Shown here one piece after another: positions 1 through 6,596 of a stretch of 15,985 bases of DNA. Source of the DNA: Paratractidigestivibacter sp963591565 (GTDB lineage Bacteria > Actinomycetota > Coriobacteriia > Coriobacteriales > Atopobiaceae); the NCBI GenBank assembly GCA_963591565.1, contig CAVAUD010000042.1:1-15985 (forward strand), written 5' to 3'. The number at the start of each line of letters is the position of its first letter. Position 1 is the first letter of the stretch. The position numbers and the translations under genes were made by a program. The notes under the pieces were generated by a model, which did not search any database, had not been told where the DNA came from, and saw only the letters and a program-made list of their open reading frames with translations.

Positions 1-2
1 GG

Positions 3-70
3 GGTTTTGTTGGCCAAATCGACCGGCTACTCGACGGATTCGAATCGTGCACCCGTCTTTCGCATTTTTT
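3..70 (+). repeat. Right half of a two-block intergenic repeat element (copy 1)
   Basis: Block A, GGTTTTGTTGGCCAAATCG (3-21), is followed by 25 non-conserved bases (22-46) and block B (47-70), which contains GCACCCGTCTTTCGCA and ends in six T. The same two blocks with the same 25-base spacing recur at 15349-15416, with one base difference in each block. This copy lies just beyond the stop codon of the MFS gene, and no gene starts immediately after it on the plus strand. The left inverted block seen in the other copy would lie outside the window. Function is unknown. Confidence 0.8.
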
Positions 71-92
71 GTTCACGGGACGGCTCTCGAGT

Positions 93-1319
93 CTAGAGTT
101 TGGCCGAAAGGACCAGGCTTGCGAGGCCGAGACCGACCATGACGACCAGCACGGGGACGAAAGAGCCCAGAGCGGAGGCGAGAAGGCCGGCGCCCCAGGA
201 GCCGGCGAGCGACGCGAAGATGCTGTAGGTGTTGACCACGGCCATGTTCTGGGCCATGTTGGGCTGCCCCCACTCGACGCGCGAGACATAGGGCATGGTC
301 ACGACGGCGGCTCCCCAGCCCGCGCCGGTCAACAGGCAAGCCAAGGCTTGGACAGGCAGGCTCCCCAGCAGCAACGACGCAATCATGGCCAAGGGCGCGG
401 CGATGCCGACGCAGCTAATGGCCCGCATCGTGGCGTGGCGTCCCAGGCGGTCAAGGGCAACGCCGCAGGAGAGGCGCCCCAAGCCGCTGCCGATATTGAC
501 GAAGCCGATGACCACGGCCGCCGCGAAGTCGGAGGCGCCCAGGGAAAGCGGCAGCTCGCGGCCGAGCCCGGTGGTTCCCATGCCGATGCTCCCCAACATG
601 AACAGGAAGGCATAGAGCAGCCAAAACGTGCGGGTGCGGACCATTTGCGCGCTGGGCACGAAGCGCTCGTCGGCAGCCGCGGCAGTGCCGGCCGCCGCGC
701 CGCTGCCCCCACCGGCAAGAACCCCCGCCTCCTCCCGCGTCGGCGGCCGGACGACAACCGAGGCCGCCAAGACCAGCCCCGCGAACACAACGGCGAACCC
801 CAGAAGCACCTCCCTCCAGGGAAGCGCCCCGTAAAGCGCCGTCGCCACTGGCCCCAAGACAAACCCGCCGGCCCCGAAGCCCATGAGGGTCACGCCCTGC
901 GCAAACCCGCACTTATCCGGAAACCACGAGGTCACCGTAGGTATGACAACGTTGTATACCCACCCGATGCCAAAGCTGGCGAGAAGACCGTAGCACCCGT
1001 AGACAACAACCAGGGCGGCCTCCCCCGCCGCGCTGGCCGTGCCCACAAAGCCGCCCGCCAACATCGCCGCGCCCCAGACCATGGCCGCCCGCTGGCGCCC
1101 CCGCCTCACGAGCGGGCCCACCGCCAAACTGCCAACGGTAAACGCGCAGATAGACAACGCAAAAACCAACGTCATCTGCGAGACGGACCACCCAAACTCC
1201 ACCTTCAGCGGCGCCAACAGCACCGAGTAGGCGTAGATAAGCCCCAAGAACAGGAGCAACGCCGTGGCACAGACGAGCAACCCGTTTCGTTTTTTATCCA
1301 AATTAGTAGCGCGCGCCAC
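93..1319 (-). CDS. MFS transporter, oxalate/formate antiporter (OxlT)-like
   Basis: This 408-residue protein is almost entirely hydrophobic, with about twelve membrane segments, the normal size for a major facilitator superfamily permease. The first helix (about residues 13-35) is followed by the loop GPLVRRGRQRAA, which corresponds to the degenerate MFS signature between helices 2 and 3. The pattern YAYSVLLAPLKVEFGWS near the N-terminus and the later MGFGAGGFVLGP resemble the OxlT branch, which moves small carboxylates. The chosen start is GTG, with a GGGGG-type ribosome site in GGGGGCTGAGG directly before it; a TTG six codons later is the alternative. It is the last gene of the minus-strand series, separated from the alcohol dehydrogenase by two strong hairpins, so it may be expressed at a different level. 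From context I infer transport of a short carboxylate such as 3-hydroxybutyrate, acetate or lactate. The substrate cannot be read from sequence. It carries one copy of the 12-mer GGCGAGAAGACC (978-989) and a one-mismatch copy (177-188). Confidence 0.85.
   Translation of the reverse strand: MARATNLDKKRNGLLVCATALLLFLGLIYAYSVLLAPLKVEFGWSVSQMTLVFALSICAFTVGSLAVGPLVRRGRQRAAMVWGAAMLAGGFVGTASAAGEAALVVVYGCYGLLASFGIGWVYNVVIPTVTSWFPDKCGFAQGVTLMGFGAGGFVLGPVATALYGALPWREVLLGFAVVFAGLVLAASVVVRPPTREEAGVLAGGGSGAAAGTAAAADERFVPSAQMVRTRTFWLLYAFLFMLGSIGMGTTGLGRELPLSLGASDFAAAVVIGFVNIGSGLGRLSCGVALDRLGRHATMRAISCVGIAAPLAMIASLLLGSLPVQALACLLTGAGWGAAVVTMPYVSRVEWGQPNMAQNMAVVNTYSIFASLAGSWGAGLLASALGSFVPVLVVMVGLGLASLVLSAKL
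978..989 (-). repeat. Recurrent 12-mer GGCGAGAAGACC (representative of six exact copies)
   Basis: Exact copies in either orientation are at 978-989, 2469-2480, 4388-4399, 4998-5009, 7974-7985 and 14967-14978. One-mismatch copies lie at 177-188 and, outside any gene, at 12048-12059. Five exact copies encode Gly-Leu-Leu-Ala as GGT CTT CTC GCC, and one encodes Gly-Glu-Lys-Thr on the other strand. Function is unknown. Confidence 0.6.
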
Positions 1320-1340
1320 CCTCAGCCCCCATTCAAAACA

Positions 1341-1374
1341 GGCGCGGGGCCGCCACCAACGGCAACCCCGCGCC
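1341..1374 (-). terminator. Hairpin with short U tract between alcohol dehydrogenase and MFS genes
   Basis: Perfect 9-base arms GGCGCGGGG (1341-1349) and CCCCGCGCC (1366-1374) enclose a 16-base loop. On the minus strand the hairpin is followed by TGTTTTGAAT, a short T-rich stretch, so it could be a partial Rho-independent terminator or an mRNA processing barrier ahead of the MFS gene. Confidence 0.5.
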
Positions 1375-1380
1375 CAGCTT

Positions 1381-1409
1381 GCGAGCGCCCGTCCCCCACG
1401 GGCCCTCGC
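1381..1409 (-). terminator. Second strong hairpin just after the alcohol dehydrogenase stop
   Basis: The inner stem is GCCCGT/ACGGGC (1387-1392 and 1398-1403) around CCCCC. It is extended across one C-C mismatch by GCGAG/CTCGC (1381-1385 and 1405-1409). It sits 18 bases beyond the dehydrogenase stop and in tandem with the 1341-1374 hairpin. There is no T run of its own, so 3'-end protection or a combined terminator with the next hairpin is possible. Confidence 0.45.
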
Positions 1410-1427
1410 GCCAACTCGAACAAAACC

Positions 1428-2618
1428 CTAGCGAGCAGCCTCGAGGATCTTCTCGATGTCCTCGACATGCAGCTGCATGAAGGCGCCGGCGTGGTCGCCG
1501 CCGCGCGCGTCCACCGCACCCTGGGCCATCTCGTGGATCTGCTCGGGCGTGGGATCGACGCCAAGCTCGGACAGGCTGGTGGGCAGGTTGATCGAGTGGC
1601 ACCACTGGTCCCAGGCCTCGATGCCGCGAAGGCCGGTGGCCTTGGGGTCGTGGAAGTCGTTCTGGACGCCCCAGACGTTGACGGCGAACTGCGCGAAGCG
1701 CTCGGGGTCGACATCGATGACGTACTTGGCCCAGCTGGACCAGATGGCGGTGAGGCCCGCGCCGTGCGCGACGTCGAACATCGCGCCGATCTCGTGCTCG
1801 ATGGCGTGGCAGGCAAAATCGCCCACGCGGCCCAGGCCGGTCAGGCCGTCGTGGGACTTGGCGCCCGCAAGCAGCAGGTTCGCACGGGCAGGATAGCTCG
1901 TGGGGTTGGCCAGCGCCTCGGGAACGAAGGTCTTGACGGTACGCATGAGGCCCTCGGCCAGCTCGTCAGAGAGCTCGACGTGCTGCTCGGTCGTGAAGTA
2001 GCGCTCCATCGTGTGCATCATGATGTCGGCGCCGGGAGCCGCGGTCTGGAACGGCGGCAGCGAATAGGTGAGCTCGGGGTTCATGATGGCGAACAGCGGA
2101 CGGGCGCACTCGTGGTTGTACGAGCGCTTGAGCATCTTGTCGCCCATGGTGTCGATGTTGATGACCGCGGAGTTCGAGGTCTCGGAGCCGGTGCCGGCCA
2201 AAGTCGAGATGGCGCCGATCTTGGCGATCTTGTCGGTGCTCACCTTGCCCAGGAACAGGTCCTCGAGCTCGAAGTCGTTGGCCAGGCCGTAGGCGATCGC
2301 CTTGGCCGAGTCGATGGCCGAGCCGCCGCCGATCGGCAAGATGAAGTCAATGCCCTGCTCGCGGCACAGCTCGACACCCTTCTTGACCAGGGAAAGGCGC
2401 GGGTTGGGAACGACGCCGTCGAGCTCGACGTACTCGATGCCGGCCGCGTCCAGGCCCTCCTCGATGCGGGCGAGAAGACCGGTGGTGCGCACGTAGTCGC
2501 CGCCCCAGTGGATAAGGGCCTTGTGGCCGCCGAACTCCTTGATGAGGCGGCCGGCCTCCTTCTCGGTGTCCTTGCCAAAGACGATCTTCGTGGGGACGAG
2601 ATACTCAAAGTTGACCAT
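1428..2618 (-). CDS. Iron-containing alcohol dehydrogenase, butanol dehydrogenase/YqhD type
   Basis: This 396-residue cytoplasmic protein belongs to the group III, metal-dependent alcohol dehydrogenases, which interconvert aldehydes and alcohols with NAD(P)H. The nucleotide-binding GGGSAIDSAKAIA lies at residues 97-109 and AGTGSETSNSAV at 141-152. The metal ligands line up with YqhD as Asp198, His202, His271 and His285, all present, so the enzyme should be active. The length matches BdhA/YqhD proteins (about 385-395 residues). The start is the ATG at 2618, preceded by AAAGGAAG at suitable spacing; an open frame further upstream has no such support. The gene lies after the thiolase with an 89-base gap containing a hairpin. 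In this setting it may reduce a C4 aldehyde or hydroxyacid semialdehyde, or act as a general aldehyde scavenger. No acylating aldehyde dehydrogenase is visible in the window. Residues 47-50 (GLLA) are encoded by one copy of the repeated 12-mer (2469-2480). Confidence 0.92.
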   Translation of the reverse strand: MVNFEYLVPTKIVFGKDTEKEAGRLIKEFGGHKALIHWGGDYVRTTGLLARIEEGLDAAGIEYVELDGVVPNPRLSLVKKGVELCREQGIDFILPIGGGSAIDSAKAIAYGLANDFELEDLFLGKVSTDKIAKIGAISTLAGTGSETSNSAVINIDTMGDKMLKRSYNHECARPLFAIMNPELTYSLPPFQTAAPGADIMMHTMERYFTTEQHVELSDELAEGLMRTVKTFVPEALANPTSYPARANLLLAGAKSHDGLTGLGRVGDFACHAIEHEIGAMFDVAHGAGLTAIWSSWAKYVIDVDPERFAQFAVNVWGVQNDFHDPKATGLRGIEAWDQWCHSINLPTSLSELGVDPTPEQIHEMAQGAVDARGGDHAGAFMQLHVEDIEKILEAAR

Positions 2619-2664
2619 AGTAAGAGCTTCCTTTCTCAATCTTCGCTCTTCTTCGTAACCTGGC

Positions 2665-2696
2665 AGGCGCGGCCGAGAAGGACCCGGCCGGCGCCT
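2665..2696 (-). other. Stable hairpin in the thiolase-alcohol dehydrogenase gap
   Basis: AGGCGCGGCC (2665-2674) pairs with GGCC (2686-2689) plus GCGCCT (2691-2696), with one bulged G at 2690. It begins 12 bases beyond the thiolase stop on the minus strand. No T run follows, so it is more likely a stabilising 3' structure or a pause site than a strong terminator. Confidence 0.4.
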
Positions 2697-2707
2697 AAAA
2701 CCAAGAG

Positions 2708-3925
2708 CTACTCCTTGGTAAAGTACATCGAGATGCCCTGGCCGCCGCCGATGCACATCGACACCATGGCGTCTTGCTTCTCGGGGTGACGGCAGGCCAG
2801 CTCATAGGCGCACTTGATGGCCAGGATAGTGCCGGTGGCACCGATCGGGTGACCGATCGAGATGCCGCCGCCGTAGATGTTGACCTTCTCGGGGTCCAGG
2901 CCAAGGTCGCGCGACACCGCGAAGGCCTGCGAGGCGAAGGCCTCGTTGATCTCGAAGAAGTCGATGGCGGTCAGGTCGATGTCGAGCTTCTCGGCCAGCT
3001 TCTTGGACGAGAAGTACGGGGAGTAGCCCATGAGGGAGGCCTCGTAGCCGGCGACGGCGTAGTCGCGGATGCAGACCATGGGGGTGCAGCCCAGCTCGGC
3101 GGCCTTGGCGCGGGTCATGACGACCACGGCGGCCGCGGCGTCGTTCAAAGAAGACGAGTTGGCGGCGGTCACGGTGCCGGTTCCGTCGGTCACGAAGCAC
3201 GGCTTCAGCCTGGCCAGGCTCTCGGCGGTGACGCCCTCGCGCGGGTTCTCGTCGGTGTCGAAGACGGTGACGGCGCCCTTGCGGCCGTGAATCTCGACGG
3301 GGACGATCTCGTCGGCAAACACGCCCTCGGCCACGGCCTTGCAAGCGCGCTGCTGGGACTGGGCCGCGAAGGCGTCCTGCTCCTCGCGCGAGACGTTGAA
3401 CTTCTTGGCGACGTTCTCGGCCGTGATGCCGTTGTGGGACATGTCCAAAGGCCAGGTCAGGATGTCGATGACGCCGTCCTCGAACTGCTTGTGGCCCATG
3501 CGGGCGCCCCAGCGAGCGCTCGGCACGTAGTAAGGCAGCTGCGAGAGGGACTCGGCGCCGCCGGCCACGACGACCTCGGACTGGCCGCACTTGATCTCGA
3601 GGATGGCGTCGGCAATGGACTGCAGGCCAGAGCCGCACTGGCGGTTCACGGAGTAGGCGCAGGTCTCGTTGGGAAGGCCGGCCTTCAGGCTGATGGCGCG
3701 GGCGAGAAAGCCGTTCTCGCCCCAGGAGCCCACCTGGCCGATGATGCACTCGTCTACGACGGCCGGGTCGATGCCGGCGCGCTTTACGGCCTCGGCGACA
3801 ACGAGGGCGCCCATGTCGATGGCCGAGACGGTCTTCAGGCTGCCGCCGAACTTGGCGACGGCGGTGCGGGCGCCAGAGACGATGACGATGTCATCGGGCT
3901 TGTTCTCGAACTTCTTGTTGCTCAT
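2708..3925 (-). CDS. Thiolase, acetyl-CoA acetyltransferase-like
   Basis: This 405-residue protein belongs to the thiolase family and is predicted to condense two acetyl-CoA to acetoacetyl-CoA or to cleave acetoacetyl-CoA. All catalytic parts are visible: nucleophile Cys97 in NRQCGSG, NEAF at 327-330, His359 in IGHPIGATG, and the second cysteine Cys391 in CIGGGQG. The length is slightly over the usual 390-395 residues because of an N-terminal extension (MSNKKFENKPDD). Some normally conserved patches differ: GQVGSWGENGFLAR (63-76) stands where a GNVLQAG.GQNPAR-like segment is typical, so chain-length preference need not be strictly C4. The start ATG has AAGGAG seven bases upstream. The gene follows the 3-hydroxybutyryl-CoA dehydrogenase by 84 bases. 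The pair forms the standard acetyl-CoA to 3-hydroxybutyryl-CoA module of clostridial fermentation, but no crotonase is present here. Confidence 0.93.
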   Translation of the reverse strand: MSNKKFENKPDDIVIVSGARTAVAKFGGSLKTVSAIDMGALVVAEAVKRAGIDPAVVDECIIGQVGSWGENGFLARAISLKAGLPNETCAYSVNRQCGSGLQSIADAILEIKCGQSEVVVAGGAESLSQLPYYVPSARWGARMGHKQFEDGVIDILTWPLDMSHNGITAENVAKKFNVSREEQDAFAAQSQQRACKAVAEGVFADEIVPVEIHGRKGAVTVFDTDENPREGVTAESLARLKPCFVTDGTGTVTAANSSSLNDAAAAVVVMTRAKAAELGCTPMVCIRDYAVAGYEASLMGYSPYFSSKKLAEKLDIDLTAIDFFEINEAFASQAFAVSRDLGLDPEKVNIYGGGISIGHPIGATGTILAIKCAYELACRHPEKQDAMVSMCIGGGQGISMYFTKE

Positions 3926-4009
3926 GGGATTCTCCTTGGTTTAAATGAATGCCTGGTAGATGGGGCGGGAGGCCGGCACATCATGCACGCCGTCACGCCA
4001 CGCGCACCG

Positions 4010-4864
4010 TTACTCCGTGTAGTCGTAGAAACCCTTGCCGGTCTTGCGGCCCAGATTGCCCGCGTCGATGAGCTCCTTGAAGACGGGGGCCGGGCGGTAA
4101 AGGTCGTCGTGGTCGAAGCCCTCGTAGAGGTTCATGAGGCTCGCGTAGACCACGTCGATGCCGGCGAAGTCCATGAGCTCGCAGGGTCCCATGGGGTGGT
4201 TGCAGGCAAGCTTCATCGCGGTGTCGACGTCGGCCGCGCTCACGCCCTCCGAGACAAGCCAGGCGCCCATGTTCTCGTACGGGTTGATGACGCGGTTGAC
4301 GATGAAGCCCGGGGTGTTGGGCGCGTCGACGGCCGTCTTGCCGATTGCCTCGGCGAACTCGTGCGTCGCGGCCGCGGCCTCGTCGGAGGTCTTCTCGCCG
4401 CGGATAATCTCGACGAGCTTCATCACGGGCGCGGGATAGAAGAAGTGCAGGCCCAGGACAGACTCGGGGCGCTTGGTCGAGGCCGCGATCTCGTCGATGC
4501 TGATGCCCGAGGTGTTGGTGAGAAGAACTGCGCCCTCGTCGGCGAACTCGTCCATCTTCTGGAAGGTGGACTGCTTGAAGTCCAGGCGCTCGGGCACGGC
4601 CTCGATGATGAACTTGGCGCCGGCGACAGAGGCGTAATCGGTGCTGTAGGTCAGGCGGTCGAGAATGGCCTGGCGCTCGTCGGCGGCCATCTTGCCCTTG
4701 TCGACCTTCTTCTGCAGGAGCTTGCCAACCAGGGCCTGGGCCTTGTCCAGCGGCTCCTGGGCGATGTCGATGTTGACGACGGTGAAGCCGGCCTGCGCGC
4801 AGGCCTGGGCGATGCCGCCTCCCATAAGGCCGCTGCCGATGACCGCTACCTTGACGTTATCCAT
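4010..4864 (-). CDS. 3-hydroxybutyryl-CoA dehydrogenase
   Basis: This 284-residue cytoplasmic enzyme interconverts acetoacetyl-CoA and (S)-3-hydroxybutyryl-CoA with NAD(P)(H). The N-terminal Rossmann motif GSGLMG is at 10-15. The active-site set aligned to the family is Ser119 (NTSG), His140 (GLHFFYPAPVMKLVE), Glu152 and Asn190 (NTPGFIVNRV). The C-terminal domain keeps HPMGP at 223-227 and ends GRKTGKGFYDY, the family's closing motif. The length equals the usual 280-285 residues. The start is the ATG at 4864, because GSGLMG follows directly and AAGGGA stands seven bases before it; a longer frame reaches 4909 but adds only unrelated residues. Asn222 precedes the HPMGP motif where Gly is more usual, a mild deviation. 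It lies 115 bases after the CoA-transferase and 84 before the thiolase. Gly156-Thr159 (GEKT) is encoded by the repeated 12-mer in the opposite sense to the other coding copies (4388-4399). Confidence 0.94.
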   Translation of the reverse strand: MDNVKVAVIGSGLMGGGIAQACAQAGFTVVNIDIAQEPLDKAQALVGKLLQKKVDKGKMAADERQAILDRLTYSTDYASVAGAKFIIEAVPERLDFKQSTFQKMDEFADEGAVLLTNTSGISIDEIAASTKRPESVLGLHFFYPAPVMKLVEIIRGEKTSDEAAAATHEFAEAIGKTAVDAPNTPGFIVNRVINPYENMGAWLVSEGVSAADVDTAMKLACNHPMGPCELMDFAGIDVVYASLMNLYEGFDHDDLYRPAPVFKELIDAGNLGRKTGKGFYDYTE

Positions 4865-4979
4865 TGCAAATCCCTTCTCACGAGACGAAATTCCAGCTTC
4901 TATATCCACCCAGGCACCAAGGCTTCTTGTTGGCCCCGGGCACGTTCCAAAACCGCGGGCGCGGCGTCGCCACCTAGCC

Positions 4980-6575
4980 CTACTTGGCCTCGAAGGCGGC
5001 GAGAAGACCGGACGGGCCGTCCTGCGCGAACAGGCTCGCGTCCATCTCCTTGAGCTCGGGGCTCACGATGGGCGCGAAGTCCATCATGTCCAGGACCTGC
5101 GTCTGCAGGTCGATGCCCGGCGCGACCTCGGTCAAGACGACGCCCTCGGGCGCCAGCTCGAAGACGGCGCGCTCGGTCACCACCACGACGCGCTGGCCCT
5201 TCTTGCGCGCGGCCGGGCCGTTGAACGACAGCTGCCCCACGCGCGAGACCATCTTCTTGATGGCGCCCTCCTGCAGGATGGTGAGCTTGCCGTCCGCAAA
5301 GGAGTACTTGGCCCCCTTCGCGGTGAAGGTGCCGAGAAACACGACGGTCTTCGCGTTTTGCGTGATGTCGACGAAGCCGCCGGCACCGGCGCAGCGCGGG
5401 CCCATCTTGGTGGAGTTGACGTTGCCCTCGCCGTCGAGCTCGCCCATGCCCATGTAGGTCACGTCGACGCCCGCGCCGTCGTAGTAGTCGAACTGCTCGG
5501 GGTGGCTCACCATGGCAAGCAGGTTCTGGCCGATGCCAAAGTCGATACCGCCCAGCTGAACGCCGCCGTAGATGCCGCTCTCGACGGTGATCATGACCTT
5601 GTCGGAGAGGCCCTCCTCGGCGCAGACGCGCCCCACCATGTCGTTGGGGATGCCGGTACCGAGGTTCACGACGCAGCCGGGATAGAGCTCCTGGCAGCCG
5701 CGACGGGCGATGAACTTGCGCTCGTTGAAGGGCGCGGGCTCGACCGCCGAGGCGGGAACGCGAAGCTTGCCCACGTAGGAGGGGTCGAAGTAGATGGAAG
5801 ACGTCATGCGGTGGTCTTCTTCGGGGTTGGGGCACACGACGACCTCGTCGATGAAGACGCCGGGCACCGTCACGTCCTTGGGGTTGATGGTGCCCGTCTC
5901 GGCCACCTCGCGGACCTGGGCCACGACCTTGCCGCCGTAGCGCTTGGTGGCGAGAACGGCGTTGAAGACCTCGAGCTTCATGGCCTCGTCGGTGGTGGTG
6001 AGGTTGCCCATCTCGTCACAGACGGTGCCGCGGATGAAGCAAACGTCGATGGGGACCTCGTGATAGAACATGTACTCCTCGCCGTGGATCTCGATGATCT
6101 CGGAGATGTCGGGCAGGGGCTTGGTGCGCTCGTTCATCTTGCCGCCCTCGACGCGCGGGTCGATGAAGGTCCCCAGGCCGACCTTGCTCATCTTGCCGGG
6201 AAGGCCGCAGGCCATCGAGCGGTAGAGCTGGGCGATCTGGCCCTGCGGCATGCAGTAGGCCTCGACCTGGTTGTTGGCGATCATGTCCATCCACCTGGGC
6301 TGCAGGCCCCAGTGCGAGCCGATGATGCGCGTGACCAGGCCCTCGTGGGCCAGGTGCTGGATGCCGCGCTGGCGATCGGACTGGCCGCAGGAGTGCAGCA
6401 GGGTCAGGCCCTTGGGGTGGCCCGTCTCGAGGAAGCGCTTCTCGATTGCCTTGAGGTTGGACTCCGAGGCAGAGACCAAGGTCATCGCGATGGTGCAGAT
6501 GGTCTGCCCGTCCTCGATGCCGGCCGCGACCTCCTCGGGCGTGACGAAGTTCGCTTTCAATGACTTGGATGCCAT
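4980..6575 (-). CDS. Acetate/3-ketoacid-type CoA-transferase, fused alpha-beta subunits
   Basis: This 531-residue family I CoA-transferase of the YdiF/acetate CoA-transferase type moves CoA between acyl-CoA and free short-chain acids. Alpha- and beta-like halves are fused in one chain: the N-terminal half runs from about 10 to 255, and the C-terminal half holds NLGTGIPNDMVGRV followed by ITVESGIYGG. The catalytic glutamate in ESG is residue 332, matching Glu333 of E. coli YdiF. ATG at 6575 is chosen as start, with AAAGGA about ten bases upstream; a TTG two codons earlier (6581) is closer to the same site and cannot be excluded. It follows the acyl-CoA ligase stop by 21 bases, so the two are almost certainly cotranscribed. 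Beside the dehydrogenase and thiolase it probably activates or releases 3-hydroxybutyrate or acetoacetate using acetyl-CoA/acetate. The C-terminal SGLLAAFEAK contains one 12-mer copy (4998-5009). Confidence 0.92.
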   Translation of the reverse strand: MASKSLKANFVTPEEVAAGIEDGQTICTIAMTLVSASESNLKAIEKRFLETGHPKGLTLLHSCGQSDRQRGIQHLAHEGLVTRIIGSHWGLQPRWMDMIANNQVEAYCMPQGQIAQLYRSMACGLPGKMSKVGLGTFIDPRVEGGKMNERTKPLPDISEIIEIHGEEYMFYHEVPIDVCFIRGTVCDEMGNLTTTDEAMKLEVFNAVLATKRYGGKVVAQVREVAETGTINPKDVTVPGVFIDEVVVCPNPEEDHRMTSSIYFDPSYVGKLRVPASAVEPAPFNERKFIARRGCQELYPGCVVNLGTGIPNDMVGRVCAEEGLSDKVMITVESGIYGGVQLGGIDFGIGQNLLAMVSHPEQFDYYDGAGVDVTYMGMGELDGEGNVNSTKMGPRCAGAGGFVDITQNAKTVVFLGTFTAKGAKYSFADGKLTILQEGAIKKMVSRVGQLSFNGPAARKKGQRVVVVTERAVFELAPEGVVLTEVAPGIDLQTQVLDMMDFAPIVSPELKEMDASLFAQDGPSGLLAAFEAK

Positions 6576-6596
6576 GCTCAACGTATCCTTTCTCGT

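Noticed and set aside
4010..6575. A complete butyrate synthesis pathway
   Set aside because: No crotonase, butyryl-CoA dehydrogenase or electron-transfer flavoprotein gene is present in the window.
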